Source: Dugong dugon
Lineage: Eukaryota; Chordata; Mammalia; Sirenia; Dugongidae
NCBI GenBank assembly: GCA_030035585.1
Contig: CM057464.1
Location: 78,538,919-78,602,918 of the forward strand
Length of the DNA: 64,000 bases
Reading direction: 5' to 3'
Shown: piece after piece, positions 1-10,197 of the stretch
How the letters are laid out: the number at the start of each line of letters is the position of its first letter
Numbering within the stretch: position 1 is the stretch's first letter
Made by a program: the position numbers and the translations under genes
Notes under the pieces: generated by a model
The model's input: only the letters and a program-made list of their open reading frames with translations
The model's database searches: none
Told to the model about the DNA's origin: nothing

Positions 1-3000
1 CCTGCTTACCCATTACTGGGTAATAGAAGAAATCAGAGATGGAATAAAAAATTCTTAGAATCAAATGAGAATGAAAATACATCATACCAAAACCTTTGGG
101 ACACAGCAAAGGCAGTCCTCAGAGGACAATTTATAGCAATAGATGCACATATCAAAAAAGAAGAAAGGGACAAAATCAAAACATTAACTACAGAACTCAA
201 AAAAATAGAAAGAGAATGGCAAAAATAGCCCACAACCACCGGAAGAAAGGAAATAGTAAAGATCAGAGCAAAAATCAATGAAATAGAGAACAGAAAAACA
301 ATAGAAAGAATCAACAAAACCAAAAGTTGGTTCTTCGAAAGAATCAACAAAATCGACAACCACTGACAAGACTGACAAAAGAAATATAGGAGAGGACACA
401 AATAACCCAAATAAGAAATGAAATGGGTGACATTACAACAGACCCAACTGAAATAAAAAGGATTATAACAGAATATTATGAAAAACTATACTCCAACAAA
501 TTTGAAAACCTAGAGAAAATGGATAAATTTCTAGAAACACACGGCCTACCCAAACTACAACAAAGTGATGTTGAAAATCTCAACAGATCCATAACAAGAG
601 AAGAGATTGAAAAGGTGATAAAAAGAATCCCAACCAAAAAAAGCCCTGGCCCAGATGGCTTCACTGGAGAATTCTACAAAAGATTCACAGAAGAGCTTGC
701 ACCAGTACTACTTAAGCTATTTCAGAGCATAGAAGAGGAAGCAACACTTCCAAATTCATTCTATGAAGCCAGCATAACCGTTATACCAAAACCAGGCAAA
801 GATGTCACAAAAAAACAAAATTACAGGCCAATATCTCTCATGAATATAGATGCAAAACTTCTGAACAAAATTCTAGCCAATAGAATTCAGCATCATATCA
901 AAAAAATAATACACCATGACCAAGTAGGATTCATACCAGGTATGCAAGGAAGGTTCAACATTAGAAAATCTATCAACGTAATCCACCACATAAATAAAAG
1001 GAAAGAAAAGAATCACCTGATCATCTGAATTGACCCAGAAAAGGCATTTGACAAAGTCCAACACCCATTCCTGATAGAAACTCTCAATCAAATAGGTATA
1101 GAAGGGAAATTTCTCAACATAATAAAGGGCATCTATGTAAAACCAACAGCCAACATCATTCTTAATGGGGAGAGGCTGAAAACATTCCCCTTGAAAACAG
1201 GAACAAGACAAAGGTGTCCTTTATCACCACTCCTATTTAACATTGTGCTGGAAGTTCTAGCTAGAGCAATAAGGTAAGAAAAAGAAATAAAGGGCATCCA
1301 AATTGGTAATGAAGAAGTTAAACTGTCCCTGTTTGCAGATGATATGATACTATACATAGAAAACCCTAAAGACTCCATGAGAAATCTACTGGAACTAACA
1401 GAAAGATTCAGCAGAGTAGCAGGATACAAGATAAACATTCAAAAATCAGTTGGATTGCTATACACCAATAAGGAGAACGATGAAAAGGAAATCATAAAAA
1501 CAATACCATTCATAATAGCCCCTGAAAAGATAAAATCCTTAGAAATAAATCTGACCAGGGATGTAAAAGAGCTATACAAAGAAAACTACAAAACACTACT
1601 GCATGAAACCCAAAGGGATCTACATAAATGGAAAAACATAGCATGCTCATGGATAGGCAGACTCAACATTGTGAAAATGACAATTCTACCCAAAGCAATA
1701 TACAAATACAATGCAATCCCTAGCCATATACCAACAACATTCTTCAAAGAGATGGAAAAACTAATCATTAACTTTATATGGAAAGGGAAGAAGCCCTGAA
1801 TAAGTAAAGCACTACTGAAGAAGAAGAAGAAAGTTGGAGGAGTCACACTACCTGACTTCAGAACCTACTATACAGCTACAGTAGTCAAAACAGCCTGATA
1901 CTGGTACAACGACAGACACATTGACCAATGGAACAGAATTGAGAACCCAGATGTAAATCCATCCACCTACAGTCACCTGATCTTCAACAAAAGCCCAAAG
2001 TCCAACAAAAGGGGAAAAGACAGTCTTTTTTAACAAATGGTGCTGGCAAAACTGGATATCCATCTGCAAAAGAATGAAACAGGACTGATACCTCATGCCG
2101 TATACAAAAACTACTTCAAAATGGATCAAAGACCTGAACATAAAGCCTAAAACTATAAAGTACATAGAAGAAAAAATAGGACCAACTCTACAGGCTTTAA
2201 TACACGGTATTAACAGGATACAAACCATAACCATCAACGCACAAACCCCAATAGATAAGCTAGATTACTGGGATCTTCTAAAAATCAAACACCTATGCTC
2301 TTCAAAAGACTTCACCAAAAGAGTAAAAGAGAACCTACAGACTGGGAAAAAATTTTTGGACAGTACAAGTCAGACAAAGGTCTAATCTCCATAATCTACA
2401 AGAAAATCCAACACCTCTACATCAAAAAGACAAATAATCCCATTAAAAAATGGGCAAAGGAAATGAGCAGACACTTCACCAAAGAAGACATTCAAATGGC
2501 CAACAGACACATGAGGAAATGATCGCGATCACTAGCCATTAGAGAAATGCAAATTAAAACCACAATGAGATACCATCTCACCCCGGCATTACTGGCACAA
2601 ATCAAAAATACTGGAAATAACAAATGCTGGAGGTGCTGCGGGGAGATAGGAACTGTTATGCACTGCTGGTGGGAATGCAAAATGATACAACCATTTTGGA
2701 AAATGATATGGTACTTCCTCAGAAAGCTAGAAATAGACATACCATTCGATCCAGCTATCCCTCTCCTAGGAATATATCCTAGAGAAATAAGAGTTGTCAC
2801 TCGAATAAACATATGCACACCTATATTCATGGCAGCATTGTTCACAATAGCAAAACGATGGAAACGACCTAGATGCCCATCAACAGATGAATGGATAAAC
2901 AAACTATGGTACATACACCCAATGGAGCACTATGCAACAAGAAAGAAAAACGATGAATTTGTGAAGCATCTCATAACATGGATGAAACTGGAGGATATTA

Positions 3001-3059
3001 TGCTGAGTGAATTAAGTCAATAACAAAAGGGCAAATATTATATGAGACCTCTATTGTAA
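1..3059 (+). pseudogene. L1 ORF2 (endonuclease/reverse transcriptase) remnant
   Basis: Decayed L1 ORF2. The part present covers the linker after the endonuclease, the RT domain and the C-terminal Cys region. Recognisable RT blocks include SPGPDGF (about 642-662), [11 protein letters not shown] (827-859), [11 protein letters not shown] (919-951), AFDKVQ after a stop, TRQRCPLSP and LFADDMIL (catalytic FADD at 1332-1343). The C-terminal zinc-knuckle-like segment CWRCCGEIG...HCWWEC is near 2626-2682. The frame is broken by a shift near 370-420, stops at 1026 (TGA), 1275 (TAA), 1797 (TGA) and about 1897, a further shift near 2030, and a premature TAA at 3021; the family's own stop is probably TAA at 3057. 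The conserved Gly of RQGCPLSP is Arg (AGG at 1212). It cannot make a working protein. Confidence 0.93.
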
Positions 3060-4160
3060 AAACCCACGAAAAGTTCACAAGCAAAATGTAACAATCGCTT
3101 GTTGGTTACCAGGGATGGGAGGGGTGGGTGGGAAATACTAAATACGCAATAGATAAGTAGTATCTTGGGTGAAGGGTGAGACAGTACACAATACACGGGA
3201 AACTAGCCCAACTTGTACAAGGAAAGGTCATGGAAGCCCCATAGATACATCCAAACTCCCTGAGGGACTGAATTGCTGGGCGGAGGGCTGTGGGGAGCAT
3301 GGTCTCAGGGAACTTCTAGCTCAACCGGCATAACACAGTTTATAAAGACAATGTTATACGTTCTGCCTTGGTGTCTGGGGTCTTGAAAGCCTGTGAGCGG
3401 CCATCTAAGATACTCCACTGGTCTCATCCCTTCGGGAACAAGGGTGAATGGAGAGAACAGGATACAAGGAAAAGATTAGTCAAAGGACTAATTGTCCACT
3501 GCTACCAAAGGCTCCTCCCGACTGAGTCCAGTACAGCTAGATGTTGCCTGGCTACCACCACTGACTGCTGTGACCAAGATCACAGCAGAGGGTTCTGGAC
3601 AGAGCTGGAGAAGGATGTAAAGCATAATTCTAACTCACAAAAAAAAGACCAGATTTACTGGCCTAAAGGAGACTGGAGAAACCCAGAGAGTATGGCCCCC
3701 AGAAGCGCTTTTAGCTCAGTGGTGAAGTTATCTCCGAGGTTCACCATTCAGCCTGGAAGTGGACATCCCCATAAAACCAAATGGGAGTAATGAGGTACAG
3801 TAGTCCAGGGACAAGGGCCAGAAGGCAGAAGGGAACAGGAAAGCTGGGGATAGGGAACCCAAGGTTGAGTAAGGATATTGTTGATGTGTTGTGAGATTGT
3901 TAACCATTGTCATAGGGCAACATGTGTAGTAACTGTTAAATGAGAAACTATTTTGTTCTGTAATCCTTCATCTTAAGTGAGAATAGCAGCACAATTGGAA
4001 GAGTGTAGTCGATGTCACTGACCTGTGCATGTAGAAATTTTTGAAATGGTGTATCTTTGGCTATGTGTATTTTCACCAAAAAAAAAAGGTTGAGAAGTTA
4101 GAGGGTTGACATGTTGTGGGGTTGTTAACCAATGTCATAAAACAATATGTGTAAAAAAAA
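3060..4160 (+). other. L1 3' UTR with G-quadruplex motif and internal direct repeat
   Basis: The 3' UTR begins after the family stop codon. A G-rich run at 3112-3132 has five G-tracts with loops of 1-2 nt and would be expected to fold as a G-quadruplex on the sense strand; mammalian L1 3' UTRs are known for such motifs. A direct repeat is seen: the block starting gttgatgtgttgtgagattg at 3879 recurs in diverged form as gttgacatgttgtggggttg at 4105. Both features also exist in the second L1 of the window. Confidence 0.8.
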
Positions 4161-4461
4161 TATATACTATTTTACTATTTGGAATTCAATGGTATGACAG
4201 CTTTAGAGTAAGGGGGAAAAAGAAACAAACCTCGATTTTCAGTATTATGAGCTTCCTAGACTCATCTATGCAAAAAATATGACTTTGAACAAGGCATTGA
4301 AGGCTTTCTGAGTCTCATTTCCCTCATCTGTAAAATGTAATTTATAATGTATGTGGTCCAAGGTTTTCTCCACTCCTGACCTTATAAACTGTCTTGCGAA
4401 TATGGTAGAGAATAACAGCAAAAGATTGTTAAACAAAATAAATACTCTCAATGCATTTTTT
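4161..4461. other. Host flank, no gene seen
   Basis: Unique-looking AT-rich sequence between the L1 tail and the first SINE. The short open frames here include no recognisable domain. Confidence 0.5.
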
Positions 4462-4630
4462 GGAGCCCTGGTGGTGCAGTGGTTAAGAGCTACAGCTGCT
4501 AACCAAAAGGCTGGTAGTCGGAATCCACCAGCTGCTCCTTGGAAACCCTGTGGAGCAGCTCTACTCTGTCGTATAGGGTGGCTGTGAGTGGGAATCGACT
4601 CGGCGGCAATGGGTTTGGGTTTTTGGTTTA
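4462..4630 (+). mobile_element. AfroSINE (tRNA-like SINE)
   Basis: Starts ggagccctggtggtgcagtg (tRNA A-box-like), continues through the body block ctccttggaaaccctgtgg and ends in the gtttgggtttttggttta tail type. About 170 bp, close to the short form of this SINE. Confidence 0.92.
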
Positions 4631-6050
4631 ACGTATTTTTATAGCAGAACGCTTTGTAAAATATTGCAAACTCTTAAAGTTATTTTAAAAGTTATACATG
4701 CTTATTCTTTCTTTTCTTTTAGTTTTCTTAATAAAGAAGAGAAGCTATGAGTAAATCAGTAACTATTTTCTTTGTTCCTTTCTGGGAAGAAAAACATCTC
4801 CTTTGTTACTATTTTAAAAATCATTTATCTCAATGTCACCATACCCTCAACAAAGCAAATTTAGATTAGTACACTAAGCGTTCACTTATGCTGACAATTA
4901 TATCTGCATAATAGGGCAATACAAAGCATGTATGTATGGAATATTTGAAATGAATGCTGTGAGACCTAAAAGGAGGTCAAGTTTAACTTGGAATTTGCTT
5001 CTCATTTCCACTTACCCTCTGAGATACATAATACTGAAATAAAATTCTGGAATTGTTTTACAATGATGATAAATGCCAAAGTTACAAATATCTGGGATCT
5101 TCTACCTTTTAATATAAGACTTTTCTGTCCAACATAACATATATTTTATAAAATATATTGGATAAAAGTTGAACACATAGAAAGGATAATTAGTAAGTGA
5201 TTTGAGGAAATTCAAATGGCAATGAATACCTGATATTAATATTTATCTCCTTTAAATTTTAATTGACACATTTATAAAGTATTTACTGAATACTATTACA
5301 TGCAGCATTTGACTTTGGATTCAACATTTAATATTTATAAAATATAGAACATATGCCAATTTTATGTTCATGCAGATCTTGGTTTCTTTAAAATTGATAT
5401 AGGTTAATGAAGAATAGGAACGACATTTTACCTCATAATAGAGGTTCATTAATTTCTTTTAATAAATAAAATTCTCTTTTTTCCTTTGTATGTCGTAATT
5501 CCTATTTTGTACTATAACACATACAAACCTGACTTTATATTGTTTCTATATGAAGACTCATCTAACTCACAACCATATGTTAAAGATGCGAGTAAAACTT
5601 TTCCATTGTTAAGTATCTTGGCTATAGAATAAATGCTGTTTTATAGTTTCTTTTTTGATTCTTCGTTACTTTGATCAGATTTCATGTCTGATCTTTCTTG
5701 CTGAAGCTATCAGTTGTGTTTAAAACAAGATGTTCCAATTCAATCTCTATTGTAGTATTAAGGGGACATCCCCCAAACTTATAAATAAGTGAAATAATAT
5801 TCTTCTCTGAGGCTTTAACTTTAAAATCAATACATAATTGATCAGAAAAAAGAGTTTCAAAGCAGCTCAGAAAGACAGACTCACTTCTAGGCCTGCAAGA
5901 ATTGGTGTGTAAAATATCATTGGTTGTGAAGGCCTATGTACCTGAGTGGTCCATAGCCCTCTTGGAATTTGTTCACAAGTAGTCATGCCTTTTGCACTGA
6001 GACCACAAATCAACATTCTAACAAAGGTAGCCATGTTAGCCATTGATATA
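4631..6050. other. AT-rich host sequence, nothing recognised
   Basis: About 1.4 kb of AT-rich sequence without long ORFs, CpG clusters or repeats that I can name. Very old decayed repeats may be present. Confidence 0.5.
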
Positions 6051-6195
6051 CCATATTTTTACACAAATAGCTATGCTAATTTGTTTTTCACATGTTGCTA
6101 TAAAAAAATAGCATAATATGCTTACAAAAATACCTCGCAGGGGGATGGCGCAGTTGGTGAACATAGAAGGGTGTGTTATTTGGGTAAAAATATGG
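6051..6195. mobile_element. Palindromic MITE-like element, copy A
   Basis: The ends are exact inverted repeats, CCATATTTTTAC and GTAAAAATATGG, and the similarity continues inward (acaaata / tatttgg). An inner inverted pair (tatgctaattt... / aaaaaaatagcata) lies around 6073-6114. The right half (gcataatatgcttacaaaaatac, then gcgcagttggtgaacatagaagg) matches the element at 53131-53321, so this is an interspersed family, here with part of the left arm deleted. No transposase is encoded. Family name unknown to me. Confidence 0.72.
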
Positions 6196-7016
6196 TACTG
6201 AACATAACGAGGACAAAAGGCTTACAGAGAAAGCTCACCTGGGAAACCTACCCAATATGAGTACTTTCTGTTAGTTATAAAGAGGCCAAATCATATCTTC
6301 TCTCAGATAATCAGGTGCAATAAAGGAACTATGAGGAAAAGCTGGATCACAACTACATTTAGAGATACTAGAGTTGAGTGTAATGGAAAACCACATCTGA
6401 GGTACATCTGTATAACTAGTCAGCAGCACTTCAGCTAGACTCTTAGAGTTGCTATTTGGACACAAGTGTTGCTGTCATATCCTGAAATATATTCAAGTTT
6501 TCTACAGTTGTCTGATATCAAATGTATTCTTTCTTTGAGCTCTTATATGAAAGTATTCCTTCCTTGAACTCTTATAATAATAAACCTACATTCATCATCA
6601 TCTGTGGAAATATGAGAATGTTTATTCTTTGAAGCCTCAATGAGCTAGTGCTAACAGAAGACTAAACCCGATGAATGCATTATCATATCTATAAAAAGAA
6701 TATGCCAGTAAATAGTGTGTTACTTAATTATGGAAGCATAAGGAAGGAAAGTCAAAGGAGGAAATGTTGGCAGTGTTCACCCTAGCACTGCCCAGGGGAG
6801 AAGGAACCTGGCCAATGGACTGCAAGTGTTCTGGCCCATTGTAAGACCATCTCTATTGTGATAGGGATGCTTAAATCTCTTTTAGTATGATGCCATTACA
6901 GTTCAATTGATCTAGCTACTCTCTTTATTTGGATCCTATGTCTAGTAAGCAGCCTTTAATTATATTTGGTTTTTCATGTATGTAGGGCTATAAAGATAAA
7001 ATACATTAAAGGGACA
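6196..7016. other. Host sequence, nothing recognised
   Basis: AT-rich sequence with no supported gene or repeat call. An antisense frame at 6271-6465 has no domain or coding signature. Confidence 0.45.
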
Positions 7017-7404
7017 TTTGAATTATGGTATTGGCAAAGAATAGCAAAGATACCATGGGCTTTCAGAAGAATGAACAAATCTCTTGGAAGAAGTACAGCC
7101 AGAATGTTCCTTAGAAGCAATGATGACGAAACTTTGTCTCACGTACTTTGGACATGTTATCAGGAACGACTAGTCCGTGGAGAAGAACATCATGCATGGC
7201 AATGTAGAGGGTCAGCAAGAAAGAGGAGGACACTCAATGAGATGGATTGACATAGCAGCTGCAACAATGTGCTCAAACATAGCAACGATTGTGAGGATGG
7301 CACAGGACTCTAAAACATTTTGTTCTGTTATACATAAGGTTGGAACACAAAATATAAATATACATAAAGTAAGAATGGACTTGACGGCACCTAAAAACAA
7401 CAAC
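7017..7404 (+). mobile_element. RTE-type LINE, 3' fragment
   Basis: The 3' part of an RTE (BovB-like) LINE. It covers the end of the ORF (translation shows SLGRSTARM then LSHVLWTCYQE, read through frame damage) and the 3' tail gacggcacctaaaaacaaca. It aligns by eye with the copies at 10198, 35156 and 52500. A short stretch near 7342-7368 (aacacaaaatataaatatac) is not in the other copies. Severely 5'-truncated and non-coding. Confidence 0.9.
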
Positions 7405-7606
7405 AAAGTATTTTATGGTGTGTAGGAATAGTTTTTATTGTGAATTGATAAACAGACATTTGTTTACGTTAGTTTAGGTAATTTAGTTTACAAAAATATA
7501 ATATTCAAGAATTGCATACGCTTCCAGTCAAAATAAGGTTTCTAGGTCTGCAAATGATGAGACCCAGAACTGGGCCATTTTAAAGTAACCATGGGAATAA
7601 ATGATA
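7405..7606. other. Host spacer
   Basis: Short AT-rich spacer between the RTE fragment and a SINE; no feature seen. Confidence 0.4.
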
Positions 7607-7769
7607 CCCTATCTCTGGTGGCAAAGTGGTTAAGAGCTCAGGCTGCTTACCAAAAGGTGAACAATTCAAATCCACCAGCCGCTCCTTGGAAACCCTCCGG
7701 GGCAGTTCCACTCTGCCCTACAGGGTCGCTACAAGTTGGAATCAACTTGACAGCACACAACAACAACAA
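7607..7769 (+). mobile_element. AfroSINE with RTE-like (CAA)n tail
   Basis: Body is accctatctctggtggcaaag ... ctccttggaaaccctccggg ... ggaatcaacttgacagcaca. It ends in caacaacaacaa rather than gtttgggttt, so its 3' end matches the RTE LINE tails in this window. Confidence 0.9.
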
Positions 7770-8173
7770 GACTCTTTAAGAGACAACCAGCAGCCAAAAA
7801 ATCTTCATTGCCATGGGCTGTAGGTTACAGCCTTACCACCCTGACTAAATTTTTACAGTCACATGTGATAAAGGGATGATGTCACCATCCATTATTACTA
7901 AAGAGGCAGATAGAAAAGGTTCATTATTCCCATTCCCTTCAGTCCACAGTCACTTAAGTACACTGCCTCTGTACTAGCACTGCAGTATAACCATCATCTC
8001 ATCTGACACTACATCCTATTCACACCCACTAATGCAAGAATTCTGAATCTAGTAAGTATAAAATGCTTTACATTTATGTAGTATTTTACAGCAATAAAGG
8101 TTCTTTCACTTACTTATTTCATATCTCATCATAAGTTTGACATGTTGGCATCAACCCTGACTGTTCTCTAAAG
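7770..8173. other. Host sequence, nothing recognised
   Basis: About 400 bp without a supported gene or named repeat. Confidence 0.45.
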
Positions 8174-8745
8174 CAGTGCTTCTCAATATGTAATCCTAGA
8201 TTCTTCTGCATTGGAATCACTGGGTGTGCCTTTCCAAAAAAAGATTCCCCTATACACCTAAGGGAATTCTATGCATACTGAGATTTCACAAACACGGCTC
8301 TAAATGAGAATAACAACACATGCCCTTAATTTCTGGGACACTGTGAGCATTAATGTCAAGGAACCCTGGTGGCACAGTGGCTAAGTGTTCGGCTGCTAAC
8401 CGAAAAGTTGGTAGTTCAAGCCCACCAGCCCCTCCATGGGAGAAAGATATGGCAGTCTGCTTCCACAAAGATTACAGCCTTGGAAACTCTATGGGCCACT
8501 AGAAGTCAGAATCGACTTGATGCCACATAACAACAACATTCTTCCTCAAAGGTTTTAGCCAGTGATTGTTACTCTGGCTGCCAATTTGAATCATCTGGAA
8601 TGCTTACCAATATACCAATGCATGGTCTCACTCTAAACTGATCAGACCAGAATCTTTGGTAATGAGGTTCAAACAACAAGGTTTTTAAAAGCCCCTGGTG
8701 ATTCTAATGTACAGCCAGGGCCAAGAAACCATTATTCTAGCCTAT
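8174..8745 (+). mobile_element. MER5-like hAT DNA transposon remnant, split by a SINE
   Basis: The left part begins cagtgcttctcaatatgtaa. The right part after the SINE contains gtgattgttactctggctgc and ends cccctggtgattctaatgta then cagccagggccaagaaacca, resembling the terminal blocks of MER5-type hAT-Charlie elements. No coding capacity. The SINE at 8360-8538 lies within it. Confidence 0.65.
8360..8538 (+). mobile_element. AfroSINE, long form, (CAA)n tail
   Basis: A-box-like ggtggcacagtggctaagtg, B-box-like ggtagttcaagcccacc, then the long-form block gggagaaagatatggcagtc and end gacttgatgccacataacaa. Nested in the MER5-like remnant. Confidence 0.93.
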
Positions 8746-8797
8746 CTTTTTCACTGTCAACTTGTGTTTATTCTTTATCTGTCATACCCATCATTCA

Positions 8798-9013
8798 TTG
8801 CAAATCTGACAGTTATGATCCATAGGTTCTGCACTGGCTGATTTTCAGAAGTAGATAGCCAGGCCTTTCTTCTTAGTCCATCTTAGTCTGGACGCTCTGC
8901 TGAAATCTGTTCAACATCGCAACAACATGAAAGCCTCCACTGACAGACAGGTGGTGGTTGCGCATGAGGGGCATTAGACAGGAATCAAACCAGGCCTCCT
9001 ACCTGCAAGGTGA
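8798..9013 (-). mobile_element. tRNA-Gly-headed SINE, 3'-truncated
   Basis: On the minus strand the head reads tggtggaattctcaccttgc then ggtttgattcctgtctaatg, clearly related to tRNA-Gly (GCC): anticodon-arm region plus B box. The body continues with blocks (cagcagagcgtccagactaa, gaagaaaggcctggctatct) also used by the RTE 5' region and by one AfroSINE subtype at 55151. It is a SINE, not a tRNA gene: the acceptor stem is incomplete and the tRNA part is fused to a non-tRNA body. Confidence 0.75.
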
Positions 9014-9021
9014 GAATTCCA

Positions 9022-9057
9022 CCACAAAAACCCATGGCAATGAGTCAATTCTGACTC
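9022..9057 (-). mobile_element. AfroSINE 3'-end fragment (inverted)
   Basis: aacccatggcaatgagtcaa then ttctgactca is the reverse complement of the AfroSINE 3' end, only about 35 bp, directly abutting a forward SINE. Confidence 0.65.
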
Positions 9058-9245
9058 AGCACTCTGCTGACAACCAAAAGGTTGGCAGCTGGAACCCATC
9101 AGCTGCTCCATGGTAGAAAAATGTGGCAGTCTGCTTCCTTAAAGATTTATAGATTTGGAAACTCTGTGGGGGAGTTCTACCCTGTCCTGTAGGGTTGCTA
9201 TGAGTTGAAATTGACTTGACAGCAGCAGGTTTGGTTTGGTTTTAT
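9058..9245 (+). mobile_element. AfroSINE lacking its first ~22 bp
   Basis: Begins inside the tRNA-like head (gcactctgctgacaaccaaa), continues through ggtagaaaaatgtggcagtc and ends in the ggtttggtttggtttt tail. The missing 5' end is replaced by the inverted fragment at 9022-9057. Confidence 0.88.
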
Positions 9246-9359
9246 TCTTTCTCTGGGCTTTTGTGAGCCAAATTCAGTGTGATCAACAGATTTTAAGAAG
9301 TATTAAACCTCAAAATTAAAACTACAAACACAGACTTTATTAAGAAAGTGGCTAAACGC

Positions 9360-9510
9360 ACCAATGCTGTTGAGTCGATTCTGACTCATAGCTACCTTAT
9401 AGGACTGAGTAGTGTTTGCAAGGCTATAAATCTTTACCGAAGCAGACTGCCATATCTTTCTACAGTGGAGCGGCTGGTGGGTTCAAACCAGCCAATCTTT
9501 TGGTTAAGGA
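9360..9510 (-). mobile_element. AfroSINE
   Basis: Reverse-oriented SINE: gttgagtcgattctgactca (3' end) through gtggagcggctggtgggttc (body and B box) to ttttggttaagg. The 5' end is truncated. Confidence 0.9.
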
Positions 9511-9536
9511 AAAATAAATTTACTTGTATACAGATG

Positions 9537-9553
9537 AAAAAAAAAAAAAAAAA
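9537..9553 (+). repeat. Poly(A) run
   Basis: An A-run of about 17 bases following the SINE; possibly the tail of an old insertion, otherwise a simple repeat. Confidence 0.8.
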
Positions 9554-9721
9554 AGTAAGGCTACCTCAGACCAATAATACTCAGCACCTCAGATGCTCCC
9601 TGAAAGTAAACTGCTTCTGGAAATGAATGAGTATCATGGACCTACAAACTATTTTTTACAGTTACAGTGTTGTTTTGCTGATGAATGTAGGTAAATTTGG
9701 AGTCCTGGGGTGTTATAGACC

Positions 9722-9895
9722 TGCATTGTTTGATATCATAGCCACCAGCACTTGAACTATTTACATTTAAATTAATTAAAATTAAATAGAATTAAAAATT
9801 TAGTCCCTCTTGTGGCTAGTGGATGCATATGGACATGCATTATAAAACCTGTCCATCATTGTGGAAAGCTCTGTTGGACAGCTCTGTAGACCCCA
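9722..9895 (-). mobile_element. MER58-like hAT DNA transposon
   Basis: Contains the AT core catttaaattaattaaaatt, the block gtggctagtggatgcatatg and an end gctctgttggacagctctgt, matching the elements at 20058 and 21261. Non-autonomous, no ORF. Family name by recognition. Confidence 0.65.
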
Positions 9896-10197
9896 TAGTT
9901 AGCCCTACTTCACAGATGAGGAATCTAAAGCACACGTTTGCCTCATGTCATATAACTACTTAGTGGAGAATCAAGAGAAGAATTAAATGTAAGTTTAGTA
10001 TTCTATGTGCTGTCATGAGTTTACATGTGGATCAATAGTTATAATGATGATCAATTATGTTAATAATGGTATAATAGCAAAAAATTATTGAGCACCTAAT
10101 ATGAGCCAGGCATTCTTCTAAAGGCATTGATGTTAACTTGCCAAATTCTCACAGGAAACTTAAGAAGTAGGTACTAATATTATACCTACTTTAGAAA
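9896..10197 (+). mobile_element. MIR remnant(s), 5' part
   Basis: Two MIR-type blocks. 9905-9990 has cttcacagatgaggaatcta. 10080-10197 has tattgagcacctaatatgag and gtaggtactaatattatacc. The second is interrupted at 10197 by the RTE insertion and resumes at 11321. Confidence 0.7.
10188..10197 (+). repeat. Target-site duplication of RTE, left copy
   Basis: ACTTTAGAAA, identical to 11321-11330, bracketing the RTE insertion. Confidence 0.92.

Larger units (their letters stand above)
1..4160 (+). mobile_element. LINE-1 (young afrotherian L1), 5' part outside window
   Basis: L1 retrotransposon on the forward strand. The window opens inside ORF2, which runs to about 3059 and is followed by a 3' UTR of about 1.1 kb ending in an A-run at 4153-4160. 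The same sequence lies in reverse orientation at 25.5-30.4 kb, and by eye the two differ by only a few substitutions over several hundred bases of the RT region, so both are recent. The 3' end stops earlier than that of the second copy: after aacaatatgtgta it passes straight into A, while the other continues about 55 nt further. The 5' end and upstream target-site duplication lie outside the window. Confidence 0.96.

Noticed and set aside
33..410. 125-aa frame on the minus strand, hydrophobic, membrane-like
   Set aside because: It is the antisense of L1 ORF2. A-rich sense sequence gives T-rich, hence Phe/Leu/Ser-rich, antisense frames. The same false frame appears at 29264-29596 in the second L1.
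2492..2914. 140-aa minus-strand frame and its twin at 26807-27181
   Set aside because: Antisense of the conserved L1 ORF2 C-terminal domain.
3368..3790. 140-aa frame in the L1 3' UTR
   Set aside because: Lies after the ORF2 stop in non-coding 3' UTR; the other L1 copy does not keep it open.
8940..9013. Possible tRNA-Gly gene (minus strand)
   Set aside because: Acceptor stem and anticodon arm are degenerate and the tRNA part is fused to a SINE body, so it is a SINE head.
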